Source: CALKJU01 sp035326425 | GTDB lineage: Bacteria; Pseudomonadota; Alphaproteobacteria; Geminicoccales; Geminicoccaceae | Length of the DNA: 64,000 nucleotides | Reading direction: 5' to 3' | Assembly (NCBI GenBank): GCA_035326425.1 | Contig: DAOLFG010000019.1 | Span: forward strand, 9,304 to 73,303 | Part shown: positions 48,706-56,709 of the stretch, in pieces | Layout: each line of letters opens with the position of its first letter | Numbering within the stretch: position 1 is the stretch's first letter | The notes under the pieces: generated by a model | The model's input: only the letters and a program-made list of their open reading frames with translations | Database searches by the model: none | What the model was told of the DNA's origin: nothing | Made by a program: the position numbers and the translations under genes

Positions 48706-49575
48706 ATGGCGCCCGCGCGCATCTTTCCCTGGCTCGACCGCTCCGGCCGCTTCTCGCCGCTCAAGGCCGCCACGCTCGCGGGTGTGATGGCACCGGCGCT
48801 GTGGATCGCCTGGCAGGCCTGGACGCACCAGCTCGGCGCCAACCCACTGACCGAGGCCATCCACCAGAGCGGCACCTGGGTGGTGCGGCTGCTGCTGGTG
48901 ACGCTGGCGATCACGCCGTTGCGGCGCATCGGCGGCTGGCCGCGGCTGATCCTGGTGCGCCGCATGGTCGGCGTCGCCGCCATGGCCTACGCCTTGCTGC
49001 ATCTGGGCCTCTATGTCGCCAGCCAGAGCTTCAGCCCGATCCGGGTCGTCAGCGAGATAGCCCTACGCTTCTACCTCACCATCGGCTTCGTGGCGGTGGC
49101 GATCCTGGTGGCTCTCGGCGCCACCTCGCTCGATGCCGCCATCCGCCGCCTCGGCCGCCGCTGGAACCAGCTCCACCGGCTGGTCTACCTCGCCACGGCG
49201 CTCGGCATCGTCCACTTCTTCCTGCAGTCCAAGGTCGATGTCAGCGAGCCGGTGGTGATGGCCGGCTTCTTCTTCTGGCTCATGGCCTTCCGCCTGCTCG
49301 ATCGCGCCGGCGGCGAACGTCCCCGGCCGCTGCGCCTGACCGGCCTCGTGCTGCTCGTGCCGGTGCTGACGGCGCTGGCCGAGGCCGCCTGGTACCTCGG
49401 CCGCAACGGAGTCGACCCGAAGATGGTGCTGTCGGCCAATTTCAGCCTGGCGCTCGGTCCCCGTCCGGCGGTGTGGGTGCTGATCGTGGCCATGATACCG
49501 CCGCTGATCGCCGCCGCCCGGCCGTGGTGGGAGCGCCAGCCCCGCCGTGTCCGGCCGGTCCGCGCCGCCGCCTGA
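48706..49575 (+). CDS. msrQ: MsrQ-like haem-binding ferric-reductase-fold membrane protein
   Basis: 289 residues, about six membrane helices with the family's haem histidines (ALLHLGLY, NQLHRLVYLATALGIVHFF). MsrQ feeds electrons from the quinone pool or flavin to the periplasmic methionine-sulphoxide reductase MsrP; no msrP is beside it. Start ATG 48706 follows GAGAGG by 13 nt. Convergent with fhcC, 4 nt apart. Confidence 0.82.
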   Translation: MAPARIFPWLDRSGRFSPLKAATLAGVMAPALWIAWQAWTHQLGANPLTEAIHQSGTWVVRLLLVTLAITPLRRIGGWPRLILVRRMVGVAAMAYALLHLGLYVASQSFSPIRVVSEIALRFYLTIGFVAVAILVALGATSLDAAIRRLGRRWNQLHRLVYLATALGIVHFFLQSKVDVSEPVVMAGFFFWLMAFRLLDRAGGERPRPLRLTGLVLLVPVLTALAEAAWYLGRNGVDPKMVLSANFSLALGPRPAVWVLIVAMIPPLIAAARPWWERQPRRVRPVRAAA

Positions 49576-49579
49576 CCGC

Positions 49580-50356
49580 TCAGGCAGCCACCAGCAGCTC
49601 GCCCTTGCCGAGATCGGCGACATCGCCGGCCCAGCGCCGCACCTTGCGCGACGGCAAGGCGGGAGCGCCCAGCGTCCGGAGGTGGCGCTCGAGCAGGCCG
49701 AGCCACAGCAGCTCGTGCGCGCCGTCGTCGGTGAAGGTCGGCAGCAGCCGCTCGGGCGCGCGCGCCAGGTAGAGCGTGCCGCGCTTCATCGAGCCCGCGG
49801 GCTCGGATGCGCAGGCGCCGTGGACGATGAGCGTGCCGCCGCGCATTCCCCAGGCGGCATGCGGGCCGGCGTCGCCGCCGATCACGATCAGGCCCTTGCG
49901 CATCCGCCCGGCGGCGCGCGGGCCGCAGCCGCCCGCCAGCAGGATGGCGCCGCCGCTCATGCCTCCGGCACCGGGCAGCGCACCGCCCAGCGCCTCGCCG
50001 GCATCGCCGTCGATCCGCAGCACGCCGCCGCTCATCTCGCAGCCGGCCAGCGCGCCGGCCGATCCTCGCAGCTCGATCTCGCCGCCGGTCATCCCGGCCC
50101 CGGCGAGCGCGCCGGCATCGCCCTCGACGACGATCCGACCCCGGTCCAGCCCCGCCCCGATCCGGTCGCAGCGGGCATCGGTGCCCACCAGCCGCAGCTC
50201 GTCCGCTCGGCCGGGCGCCAAGTCGAACAGCTCGCCGAGCCGCACCACCTGGTTGCCGAGCTGCAACGGCGTCGCGGCCGTGATCCCGGCATCCGGCAGC
50301 AGCGGCGACAGGTCCAGGGGGACCTGCGGCGCCACGCGCAGGGTGAGCGTCGGCAA
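49580..50356 (-). CDS. fhcC: Formyltransferase/hydrolase complex subunit C (formylmethanofuran dehydrogenase subunit C-like)
   Basis: 258 residues with a central run of glycine-rich beta-helix repeats (GRIVVEGDAGALAGAGMTGG, GVLRIDGDAGEALGG, GLIVIGGDAGPHAA). In methylotrophs FhcABCD turns formyl-H4MPT into formate. Here fhcC stands alone: no fhcA, B or D is in the window. It begins with TTG at 50356, three nucleotides after and in frame with the stop of an oxidoreductase gene (TGA-GGC-TTG). Confidence 0.88.
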   Translation of the reverse strand: MPTLTLRVAPQVPLDLSPLLPDAGITAATPLQLGNQVVRLGELFDLAPGRADELRLVGTDARCDRIGAGLDRGRIVVEGDAGALAGAGMTGGEIELRGSAGALAGCEMSGGVLRIDGDAGEALGGALPGAGGMSGGAILLAGGCGPRAAGRMRKGLIVIGGDAGPHAAWGMRGGTLIVHGACASEPAGSMKRGTLYLARAPERLLPTFTDDGAHELLWLGLLERHLRTLGAPALPSRKVRRWAGDVADLGKGELLVAA

Positions 50357-50359
50357 GCC

Positions 50360-51448
50360 TCAGGCCGCCGGCTGCACCGTCGCCGGCCGCCAGCCGTGAT
50401 ATTTCGGGTGATCGACCCCGAGCGGCAGGCCGACCGGCTGGCCGGTCTCGTTCGAGTGGTAGAGGGCGCTGATCAGCTCCAGCGAGCGCCGGGCGTCGGT
50501 CAGCGTCACCGGCAGCGGGCCGCCGCTCTCGAGCGCGGCGTGATAGGCCTGCATCAGCCCGTGGAAGCGCGACGGCACGAATTCCCAATCGGCCAGCGCC
50601 TCGTCGATCCCGGCACCGACCTCGGAACTGGCCGGGATGATCTCCCAGGGCGCGTCGCCCGGCGAGTACGGGGCGAGGCTGCTCTCGAAGGTGACGTTCT
50701 CGAAGCAGAAGCGCAGCCGGCTGATCTCCTTCTGCGAGCCGAGCGTCGCCGACAGCGTCACCAGGGCGCCGCTCTCCATCAACAGCGACGCCGCCGCGCA
50801 GTCCTCGACCTCGATGGCGTTCACCCGGGTCGCCACCCGGCCGAACACCGAGGCGATCGGCCCCATGAAGTAGCACAGGAGATCGTGCAGGTGGATCGAG
50901 TGGCCGACCAGCACGCCGCCGAGCTCGGTGTCCCAGCGGCCGCGCCACGGCACGGTGTAGTAGGCGGGCTTGCGGCTCCAGGCGGTCTCCACCGTCGCCA
51001 CATAGGGCTTGCCGGCAAGGCCGAGGTCGAGGATGCGCTTGGCCTTCTGCAGCCCGTCGCCGAAGCGGTACTGGAAGATCGGCAGCACCTTGCCCCGGGA
51101 CTGCGCCTCGGCGGCGATCAGCCGGTCGGCCTCGGCGAGCGAGCCGGCCAGCGGCTTCTCGCAGATCACCTGCTTGCCGGCCGCCAGCGCCGCCAGCGCC
51201 TGCGGCACGTGCAGCGAGGGTGGCGTGCAGATGTCGACGATGTCGATCTCGGGCATGGCCAGCAGCTCGTCGAACGAGCGCGTGCGGACCGGCACGCCGA
51301 ACTCGTCGCCGACCGAGGCCAGCCGCGCCTCGTCGAGATCGCAGATCGCCGCTGTCCGGAACTTGTCCGGCTGGGTGACGTAGCCCTCGAAGATGTGGCT
51401 CCGGCCGATGCCGCAGCCGACGACGCCAACGTTCCACACCTTGGCCAT
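50360..51448 (-). CDS. Gfo/Idh/MocA-family dehydrogenase
   Basis: 362 residues; NAD(P)-binding start (VGVVGCGIGRSHIFEGY), the EKPLA motif in VICEKPLAGSLAEAD, and a C-terminal substrate domain (GGVLVGHSIHLHDLL). Oxidises or epimerises a sugar, inositol or related polyol. Downstream of a second family member by 4 nt and upstream of fhcC by 3 nt. Confidence 0.87.
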   Translation of the reverse strand: MAKVWNVGVVGCGIGRSHIFEGYVTQPDKFRTAAICDLDEARLASVGDEFGVPVRTRSFDELLAMPEIDIVDICTPPSLHVPQALAALAAGKQVICEKPLAGSLAEADRLIAAEAQSRGKVLPIFQYRFGDGLQKAKRILDLGLAGKPYVATVETAWSRKPAYYTVPWRGRWDTELGGVLVGHSIHLHDLLCYFMGPIASVFGRVATRVNAIEVEDCAAASLLMESGALVTLSATLGSQKEISRLRFCFENVTFESSLAPYSPGDAPWEIIPASSEVGAGIDEALADWEFVPSRFHGLMQAYHAALESGGPLPVTLTDARRSLELISALYHSNETGQPVGLPLGVDHPKYHGWRPATVQPAA

Positions 51449-51452
51449 GGGG

Positions 51453-52472
51453 TCAGCCCCGCGCCCGGGTCGTGCCGCGCTCGGCCATGGCCTGCGCCGT
51501 CAACGCCAGCTCCATGGCCTTGAAGCAGTGCGCCTGTCCCATGGCGGTCTCCGTCCGGTTCAGCACGTCCTGGACGAGCGCCGGCCCGTAGGGCAGCTCG
51601 ACGTCCGAGCAGTCGATGTGGCGCGTTCCCTTGCCGTCGACCAGGAACAGATGATCCTTCCCCGGCCGGCCGGCGATGTCGACATATTTGCGCAGCTCGA
51701 TATAGCCCTCGGTGCCGAGGATGGTGAGCCTGCCGTCGCCCCAGGTCGGCAGGCCGTCGGGCGTGAACCAGTCGACCCGGACATAGCCGGTGACGTCCCT
51801 GGTGCGCAGCAGGAACTCGCCGAAATCCTGCAGGCCCGGCGTCTCGGGGTGGGCGCGGTTGGCAACGGTCGCCGCCGCCACCTCGGCCTCCAGCGTGCCG
51901 GCGAAGAACAGGAACTGCTCGCACTGGTGCGAGGCGATGTCGGTGAGGATGCCGCCGTAGCGTGCCCGCTCGAAGAACCAGGCCGGCCGCGGATTGAGGC
52001 CGAGGCGATGCGGCCCGAGGCCGGTGGTGTTCACCACCCTGCCGATGGCGCCCGCCTGCACCAGCTCACCCGCCTTGACCGTCGAGCGGGTCTCGAAATG
52101 CTCGGAGTAGCAGACCGAGTAGATCCGCCCGGTCTCGGCCTGGACCTCGCGGACCTCGGCCAGCTGCTCGAGCGTGGTCATGCCGGGCTTGTCGGTCATG
52201 ACGTCCTTGCCGTGCCGCATCGCCTCGATGCCGATCGGCGCCCGGTCGGCCGGGATGGCCGCGGTCACGATCATGGCGATCGAACGGTCCTCCAGGATCC
52301 GCCGCTTGTCGGCGATCCGCTCGGCCTGCGGGAACTTCTGGGCGAACTGCGCCGCCAGGTCGTCCTCTGGCGCGTGGAAGCAGACGAAGTCCGCCCCGCC
52401 GCGCAGCAGGCATTCGACCTGGCCGTAGATGTGGTTGTGGTTGATGCCGATGACGGCGAAGCGAATGCTCAT
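51453..52472 (-). CDS. Gfo/Idh/MocA-family dehydrogenase (first of pair)
   Basis: 339 residues: FAVIGINHNHIYGQVE (degenerate Rossmann glycine motif), VMTDKPGMTTLEQL in place of EKP, and a catalytic-type GGILTDIASHQCEQF. Start ATG 52472 chosen because the upstream frame has no family sequence. Divergent from the TetR gene; the palindrome between them is the likely control site. Confidence 0.85.
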   Translation of the reverse strand: MSIRFAVIGINHNHIYGQVECLLRGGADFVCFHAPEDDLAAQFAQKFPQAERIADKRRILEDRSIAMIVTAAIPADRAPIGIEAMRHGKDVMTDKPGMTTLEQLAEVREVQAETGRIYSVCYSEHFETRSTVKAGELVQAGAIGRVVNTTGLGPHRLGLNPRPAWFFERARYGGILTDIASHQCEQFLFFAGTLEAEVAAATVANRAHPETPGLQDFGEFLLRTRDVTGYVRVDWFTPDGLPTWGDGRLTILGTEGYIELRKYVDIAGRPGKDHLFLVDGKGTRHIDCSDVELPYGPALVQDVLNRTETAMGQAHCFKAMELALTAQAMAERGTTRARG

Positions 52473-52577
52473 GGCGGCGTGCCTCGTTTCCTCGCCGGAG
52501 CGTCCCGGCCCGTTTGCCTCCTGCCAGCGGCGCGGATCTGCGGCGTGGACGCCCGCAGCGTCAAGCCATATGTAACC

Positions 52578-52585
52578 AACCGGTT
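52578..52585. promoter_or_regulatory. AACCGGTT palindrome between TetR and dehydrogenase genes
   Basis: Lies in ATGTAACCAACCGGTTCCGAC, 21 nt upstream of the TetR start in the 134-nt divergent gap. TetR regulators commonly bind such sites and control both directions. Confidence 0.45.
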
Positions 52586-52606
52586 CCGACATTTGACCGA
52601 GGCGAG

Positions 52607-53302
52607 ATGGCGCTCGACGCAGCCCTCCTGGACGAGCCCAAGCCCGCCGGCCCGGCGCGCGCCAAGGGCGCGCGGGATCCCGAGCAGACCAGCTCGGCGA
52701 TCCTGGCCGCTGCCGTCCACGAGTTCACCCAGAAGGGCTATGGCGGGGCCCGCATCGACGAGATCGCGCTGCGCTCCGGCGCCAACAAGCGGATGATCTA
52801 CCACTATTTCGGCGGCAAGGAGGCGCTCTACCTGGCGGCGCTCGAGCAGGTCTACGCCTCGATCCGCTCTGCCGAGGCCGAGCTGCGCCTGGGCGACCGC
52901 GACCCCGTCGACGCCGTGCGCGAGCTCACCCGCTTCACCTGGAACTATTTCCTCGCCCACCCCGAGTTCCTCAGCATGCTGGGGACCGAGAACCTGCTGA
53001 AGGCCAAGCACCTCAAGCGCTCGACACGCATCCTGGGCATGCATTCGCCGCTGGTCGCCATGCTGGCGGAAATCCTCGACCGCGGTGCCGCCGAGGGCCG
53101 CTTCCGCCAGGGCGTCGACCCCGTCCGCCTCTATGTCACCATCGCCTCGCTCGGATTCTTCTATCTTTCCAACCGCTACACCCTGTCCGCGATCTTCCGC
53201 CGCGACCTCGCCGACCCGCGCGAGCTCGACGCCTGGGGCCGTCATATCGTCGAGGTGGTGCTGGCCCACCTGCAGCCGCGACCGCAACAAGTTCCAGTGT
53301 GA
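52607..53302 (+). CDS. TetR-family regulator
   Basis: 231 residues; HTH region SSAILAAAVHEFTQKGYGGA followed by GANKRMIYHYFGGKEALY, then an all-helical ligand domain with LGFFYLSNRYTLSAIF near the end. Start ATG 52607 has GAGG 4 nt upstream. Divergent to the two sugar-dehydrogenase genes, which it probably represses. Confidence 0.88.
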   Translation: MALDAALLDEPKPAGPARAKGARDPEQTSSAILAAAVHEFTQKGYGGARIDEIALRSGANKRMIYHYFGGKEALYLAALEQVYASIRSAEAELRLGDRDPVDAVRELTRFTWNYFLAHPEFLSMLGTENLLKAKHLKRSTRILGMHSPLVAMLAEILDRGAAEGRFRQGVDPVRLYVTIASLGFFYLSNRYTLSAIFRRDLADPRELDAWGRHIVEVVLAHLQPRPQQVPV

Positions 53303-53401
53303 GCGCTAACTCGCGTGCCCGCGGTGTTCTCGTCTCTTGGCACGGGGCGCCGTGTCCCATAGGTAAGAAGGCGGACACTCTCCACGGGCGGTCCGGCAGC
53401 A

Positions 53402-53429
53402 TGTGATATCACGCGACGACGAGAGGCCC
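53402..53429 (+). promoter_or_regulatory. Conserved leader element before the Mrp operon
   Basis: TGTGATATCAC (with GTGATATCAC forming a 10-bp palindrome) followed after 2 nt by GCGACGACGAGAGGCCC. Shared with the msrQ leader at 48658, where the blocks are one helical turn further apart. Confidence 0.4.
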
Positions 53430-53440
53430 CCTCGCGGACC

Positions 53441-56368
53441 ATGGCGAACCATGTTCTCCTGATCGCCATCATCTCGCTGCCTTTCGCCGGTAGCATCGCC
53501 GCCGCGTTCCTGCCGTCCCATGCCCGCAGCGCCCCGACCTGGCTCGCCGGCATCGTCGCCCTCGCCTGCCTCGGCCTTTCGATGACCTTCGGCGGCCACG
53601 TGCTGCGGGGCGGCACCGCCCGCGCCGAGGTCGCCTGGCTGCCCGAGCTGGGCCTCGACCTCGTCCTGCGCATGGACGGCTTCGCCTGGATGTTCTGCCT
53701 GCTGATCACCGGCATCGGCATGCTCGTCGTCATGTACGCCCGCTACTACATGGCGCCCGCCGATCCCCTGGCGCGCTTCCTCGCCTTCCTGCTGGCCTTC
53801 ATGGGCGCCATGCTGGGCATCGTGCTGTCCGGCAACCTGCTGCTGCTGGTGTTCTTCTGGGAGCTCACCAGCCTGTTCTCGTTCCTGCTGATCGGCTACT
53901 GGCACCAGAACGCCAATGCCCGCGACGGCGCCCGCATGGCGCTGACGGTCACCGGCATCGGCGGGCTGGCGCTGCTGACGGGCGTGCTGCTGATCGGCCG
54001 CATCGTCGGCTCCTACGACCTCGACGTGGTGCTGGCCTCGGGAAACCTGATCCGCTCCCACGACCTCTATCTGCCGGCCCTGCTGCTGGTGCTGCTGGGC
54101 GCGCTGACCAAGAGCGCGCAGTTCCCGTTCCACTTCTGGCTGCCCAACGCCATGGCGGCGCCCACGCCGGTCTCGGCCTACCTCCATTCTGCCACGATGG
54201 TGAAGGCCGGCGTCTTCCTGCTGGCGCGGCTGTGGCCGGCGCTGGCCGGCACCGACACCTGGTTCTGGGTCGTGGCCACGACCGGCCTCGCCACCCTGCT
54301 GATCGGCGCCTTCATCGCCATCTTCCAGCAGGATCTGAAGGGCCTGCTGGCCTACTCGACGATCAGCCATCTCGGGCTGATCACGCTGCTGCTCGGCCTC
54401 GACAGCCCGCTGGCGGCGGTGGCGGCGATCTTCCACATCTTCAACCACGCCCTGTTCAAGGCGTCGCTGTTCATGGCCGCCGGCATCATCGACCACGAGA
54501 CCGGCACCCGCGACATGCGCCGGCTGAGCGGCCTGTTCCGCTTCCTGCCGGTCACGGCGACGCTGGCCATGGTGGCGGCGGCCGCCATGGCGGGCGTGCC
54601 CCTGCTCAACGGCTTCCTCTCCAAGGAGATGTTCTTCGCCGAGACCATCGAGACCCACGTCGATTCGCTGCTCGACCGGGCGCTGCCCTACGTCGCCACC
54701 GTCGCCGGCATCTTCAGCGTCGCCTATTCGCTGCGCTTCATCTACAAGGTGTTCTTCGGCCCCCAGCCGCTCGACCTGCCGCGACAGCCGCACGAGCCGC
54801 CGCGCTGGATGCGCTTTCCGATCGAGTTCCTGGTGCTGGCCTGCCTGGTCGTCGGCATCATCCCGGGACGCACCGTCGGCCCGATCCTGGACTCGGCGGT
54901 CTATGCCGTGCTCGGCGCCAGCACACCGGTATATAGCCTGGCGGTCTGGCACGGCTTCACCTGGCCGCTGCTCATGAGCGGCGTCGCCCTGCTCGGCGGT
55001 ATCGTCCTCTACCTGCTGCTGCGCCGCTACCTGCTCGGCCGCGTCGACGGCGTGCCGCTGCTGCGCCACCTCAACAGCCAGCGCATCTTCGAGCAGATCC
55101 TGGTGGCGGTGTCGTGGCGCTGGGCGCGCCGGCTCGAGGGCGTGCTGGGCACCCGCCGCCTGCAGCCGCAGATGCGCCTCATCGTCGTGGTCGCGATAGC
55201 GGCGGCACTCTGGCCGCTCTGGCGGGCGGGCCTGGTGCCGGGCAGCGCCAGGGTCTCGGCCTTCGACATCAGCTTCGCCCTGCTGTGGGGCGTGGGTGCG
55301 GCCTGCGCCGTCGGTGCCGCCTACCAGGCCAAGTACCACCGCATCGCCTCGCTGATCCTGATGGGCGGGGCGGGCCTCTCCACCTGCGTCACCTTCGTCT
55401 GGCTGGCCGCACCCGACCTCGCCCTCACCCAGCTGCTCGTCGAGATCGTGAGCACCGTGCTGCTGCTGCTGGGCGTGCGCTGGCTGCCCAGGCGCATCGC
55501 CGAGATCGACCCGGTCGACGGGCTGCAGGCCAGGCTGCGGCGCGCGCGCGACCTCGCCATGGCGGTGATCGGCGGCGGCGGCGTCGCCGCCATCGCCTAT
55601 GCCGTGATGACCCGGCCGCCGGTGGCCGGCATCTCGGGCAATTTCCTCGAGCGCGCCTACAGCGAGGGCGGCGGCACCAACGTCGTCAATGTGATCCTGG
55701 TCGATTTCCGCGGCTTCGACACGCTGGGCGAGATCACCGTGCTGGGCATCGTGGCGCTCACCGTCTACGCCCTGCTGCGCCGCTTCCGCCCCGCCGCCGA
55801 GAGCGTCGACCTGCCCGAACAGCAGCAGCGCCAGGATGCCTTCGACGACGCGCGCAGCGACCGGCACCGCGGCGATACCGTCGCCGACTACCTGCTGGTG
55901 CCGAACATGGTGATGCGGCCGCTGTTCCCGGTCATCGCCATGCTGGCGGCGTACCTGTTCCTGCGTGGCCACGACCTGCCGGGCGGCGGCTTCGTCGCCG
56001 GGCTCACCATGGCCCTGGCCTTCATCCTGCAATACATGGTCGGCGGCACGCAGTGGGTGGAAGCGAGGCTGCGCATCCTGCCGGTGCGCTGGATCGGCTT
56101 CGGCCTGCTGACCGCCACGGCCACGGGTGCGGGTGCGTGGATGTTCGGCTACCCGTTCCTCACCTCCTGGTTCGCCTATGCCGAGCTGCCGCTGATCGGC
56201 AGGATCCCGACCGCCAGCGCGCTCCTGTTCGACCTCGGCGTGTTCCTGCTGGTCGTCGGCGCCACGGTGCTGGTGCTGATCGCCCTGGCGCACCAGTCGG
56301 TGCGGGCCCGCCGCAGCCCGCGCGCCGCCGCTTCGGCCGAGCCCGAGACCGCGAGCGAGGCGGCGTGA
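53441..56368 (+). CDS. mrpA: Mrp antiporter subunit A fused to subunit B
   Basis: 975 residues, many membrane helices. The MrpA antiporter module has FFWELTSLFSFLLIGYW (key Glu), LTKSAQFPFHFWLPNAM (key Lys) and a following YLHSATMVKAG. From about residue 820 a MnhB domain follows (DYLLVPNMVMRPLFPVIAM, RGHDLPGGGFVAGL). Fused A-B is the group-2 (Pha) type known from Rhizobiales. Exchanges cytoplasmic Na+ or K+ for protons. Stop overlaps mrpC start. Confidence 0.93.
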   Translation: MANHVLLIAIISLPFAGSIAAAFLPSHARSAPTWLAGIVALACLGLSMTFGGHVLRGGTARAEVAWLPELGLDLVLRMDGFAWMFCLLITGIGMLVVMYARYYMAPADPLARFLAFLLAFMGAMLGIVLSGNLLLLVFFWELTSLFSFLLIGYWHQNANARDGARMALTVTGIGGLALLTGVLLIGRIVGSYDLDVVLASGNLIRSHDLYLPALLLVLLGALTKSAQFPFHFWLPNAMAAPTPVSAYLHSATMVKAGVFLLARLWPALAGTDTWFWVVATTGLATLLIGAFIAIFQQDLKGLLAYSTISHLGLITLLLGLDSPLAAVAAIFHIFNHALFKASLFMAAGIIDHETGTRDMRRLSGLFRFLPVTATLAMVAAAAMAGVPLLNGFLSKEMFFAETIETHVDSLLDRALPYVATVAGIFSVAYSLRFIYKVFFGPQPLDLPRQPHEPPRWMRFPIEFLVLACLVVGIIPGRTVGPILDSAVYAVLGASTPVYSLAVWHGFTWPLLMSGVALLGGIVLYLLLRRYLLGRVDGVPLLRHLNSQRIFEQILVAVSWRWARRLEGVLGTRRLQPQMRLIVVVAIAAALWPLWRAGLVPGSARVSAFDISFALLWGVGAACAVGAAYQAKYHRIASLILMGGAGLSTCVTFVWLAAPDLALTQLLVEIVSTVLLLLGVRWLPRRIAEIDPVDGLQARLRRARDLAMAVIGGGGVAAIAYAVMTRPPVAGISGNFLERAYSEGGGTNVVNVILVDFRGFDTLGEITVLGIVALTVYALLRRFRPAAESVDLPEQQQRQDAFDDARSDRHRGDTVADYLLVPNMVMRPLFPVIAMLAAYLFLRGHDLPGGGFVAGLTMALAFILQYMVGGTQWVEARLRILPVRWIGFGLLTATATGAGAWMFGYPFLTSWFAYAELPLIGRIPTASALLFDLGVFLLVVGATVLVLIALAHQSVRARRSPRAAASAEPETASEAA

Positions 56369-56709
56369 TGGAGGCGATCCTCGCCATCGGCATCGGCGTG
56401 CTCACCGGCTCCGGCATCTGGCTGGTGCTGCGGCCGCGCACCTTCCAGGTGATCGTCGGTCTGTCGCTGCTGTCCTACGCCGTCAACCTGTTCATCTTCG
56501 CGATGGGCCACCTGCCGGTCGGCGCCCCGCCGGTCATCGGCAACGGACCGGTCGATCCGACGGTCCACACCGACCCGCTGCCGCAGGCGCTGGTGCTGAC
56601 CGCCATCGTCATCGGCTTTGCGATGACCGCGCTCTTCCTCGTGGTGCTGCTGGCCTCGCGCGGCCTCAGCGGCACCGATCATGTCGATGGCCGGGAGCGC
56701 GGGACGTGA
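56368..56709 (+). CDS. mrpC: Mrp antiporter subunit C
   Basis: 113 residues, three membrane helices with NuoK-like features: GIWLVLRPRTFQVIVGLSLL, YAVNLFIFAMG and DPLPQALVLTAIVIGFAM. One-base overlap (TGATG) with the A-B gene and 4-nt overlap with mrpD. Confidence 0.93.
   Translation: MEAILAIGIGVLTGSGIWLVLRPRTFQVIVGLSLLSYAVNLFIFAMGHLPVGAPPVIGNGPVDPTVHTDPLPQALVLTAIVIGFAMTALFLVVLLASRGLSGTDHVDGRERGT

Noticed and set aside
53306..56293. 995-codon minus-strand frame across mrpA
   Set aside because: Composition (His, Gln, Asp, Gly-rich) is that of an antisense shadow of GC-rich membrane-protein codons.
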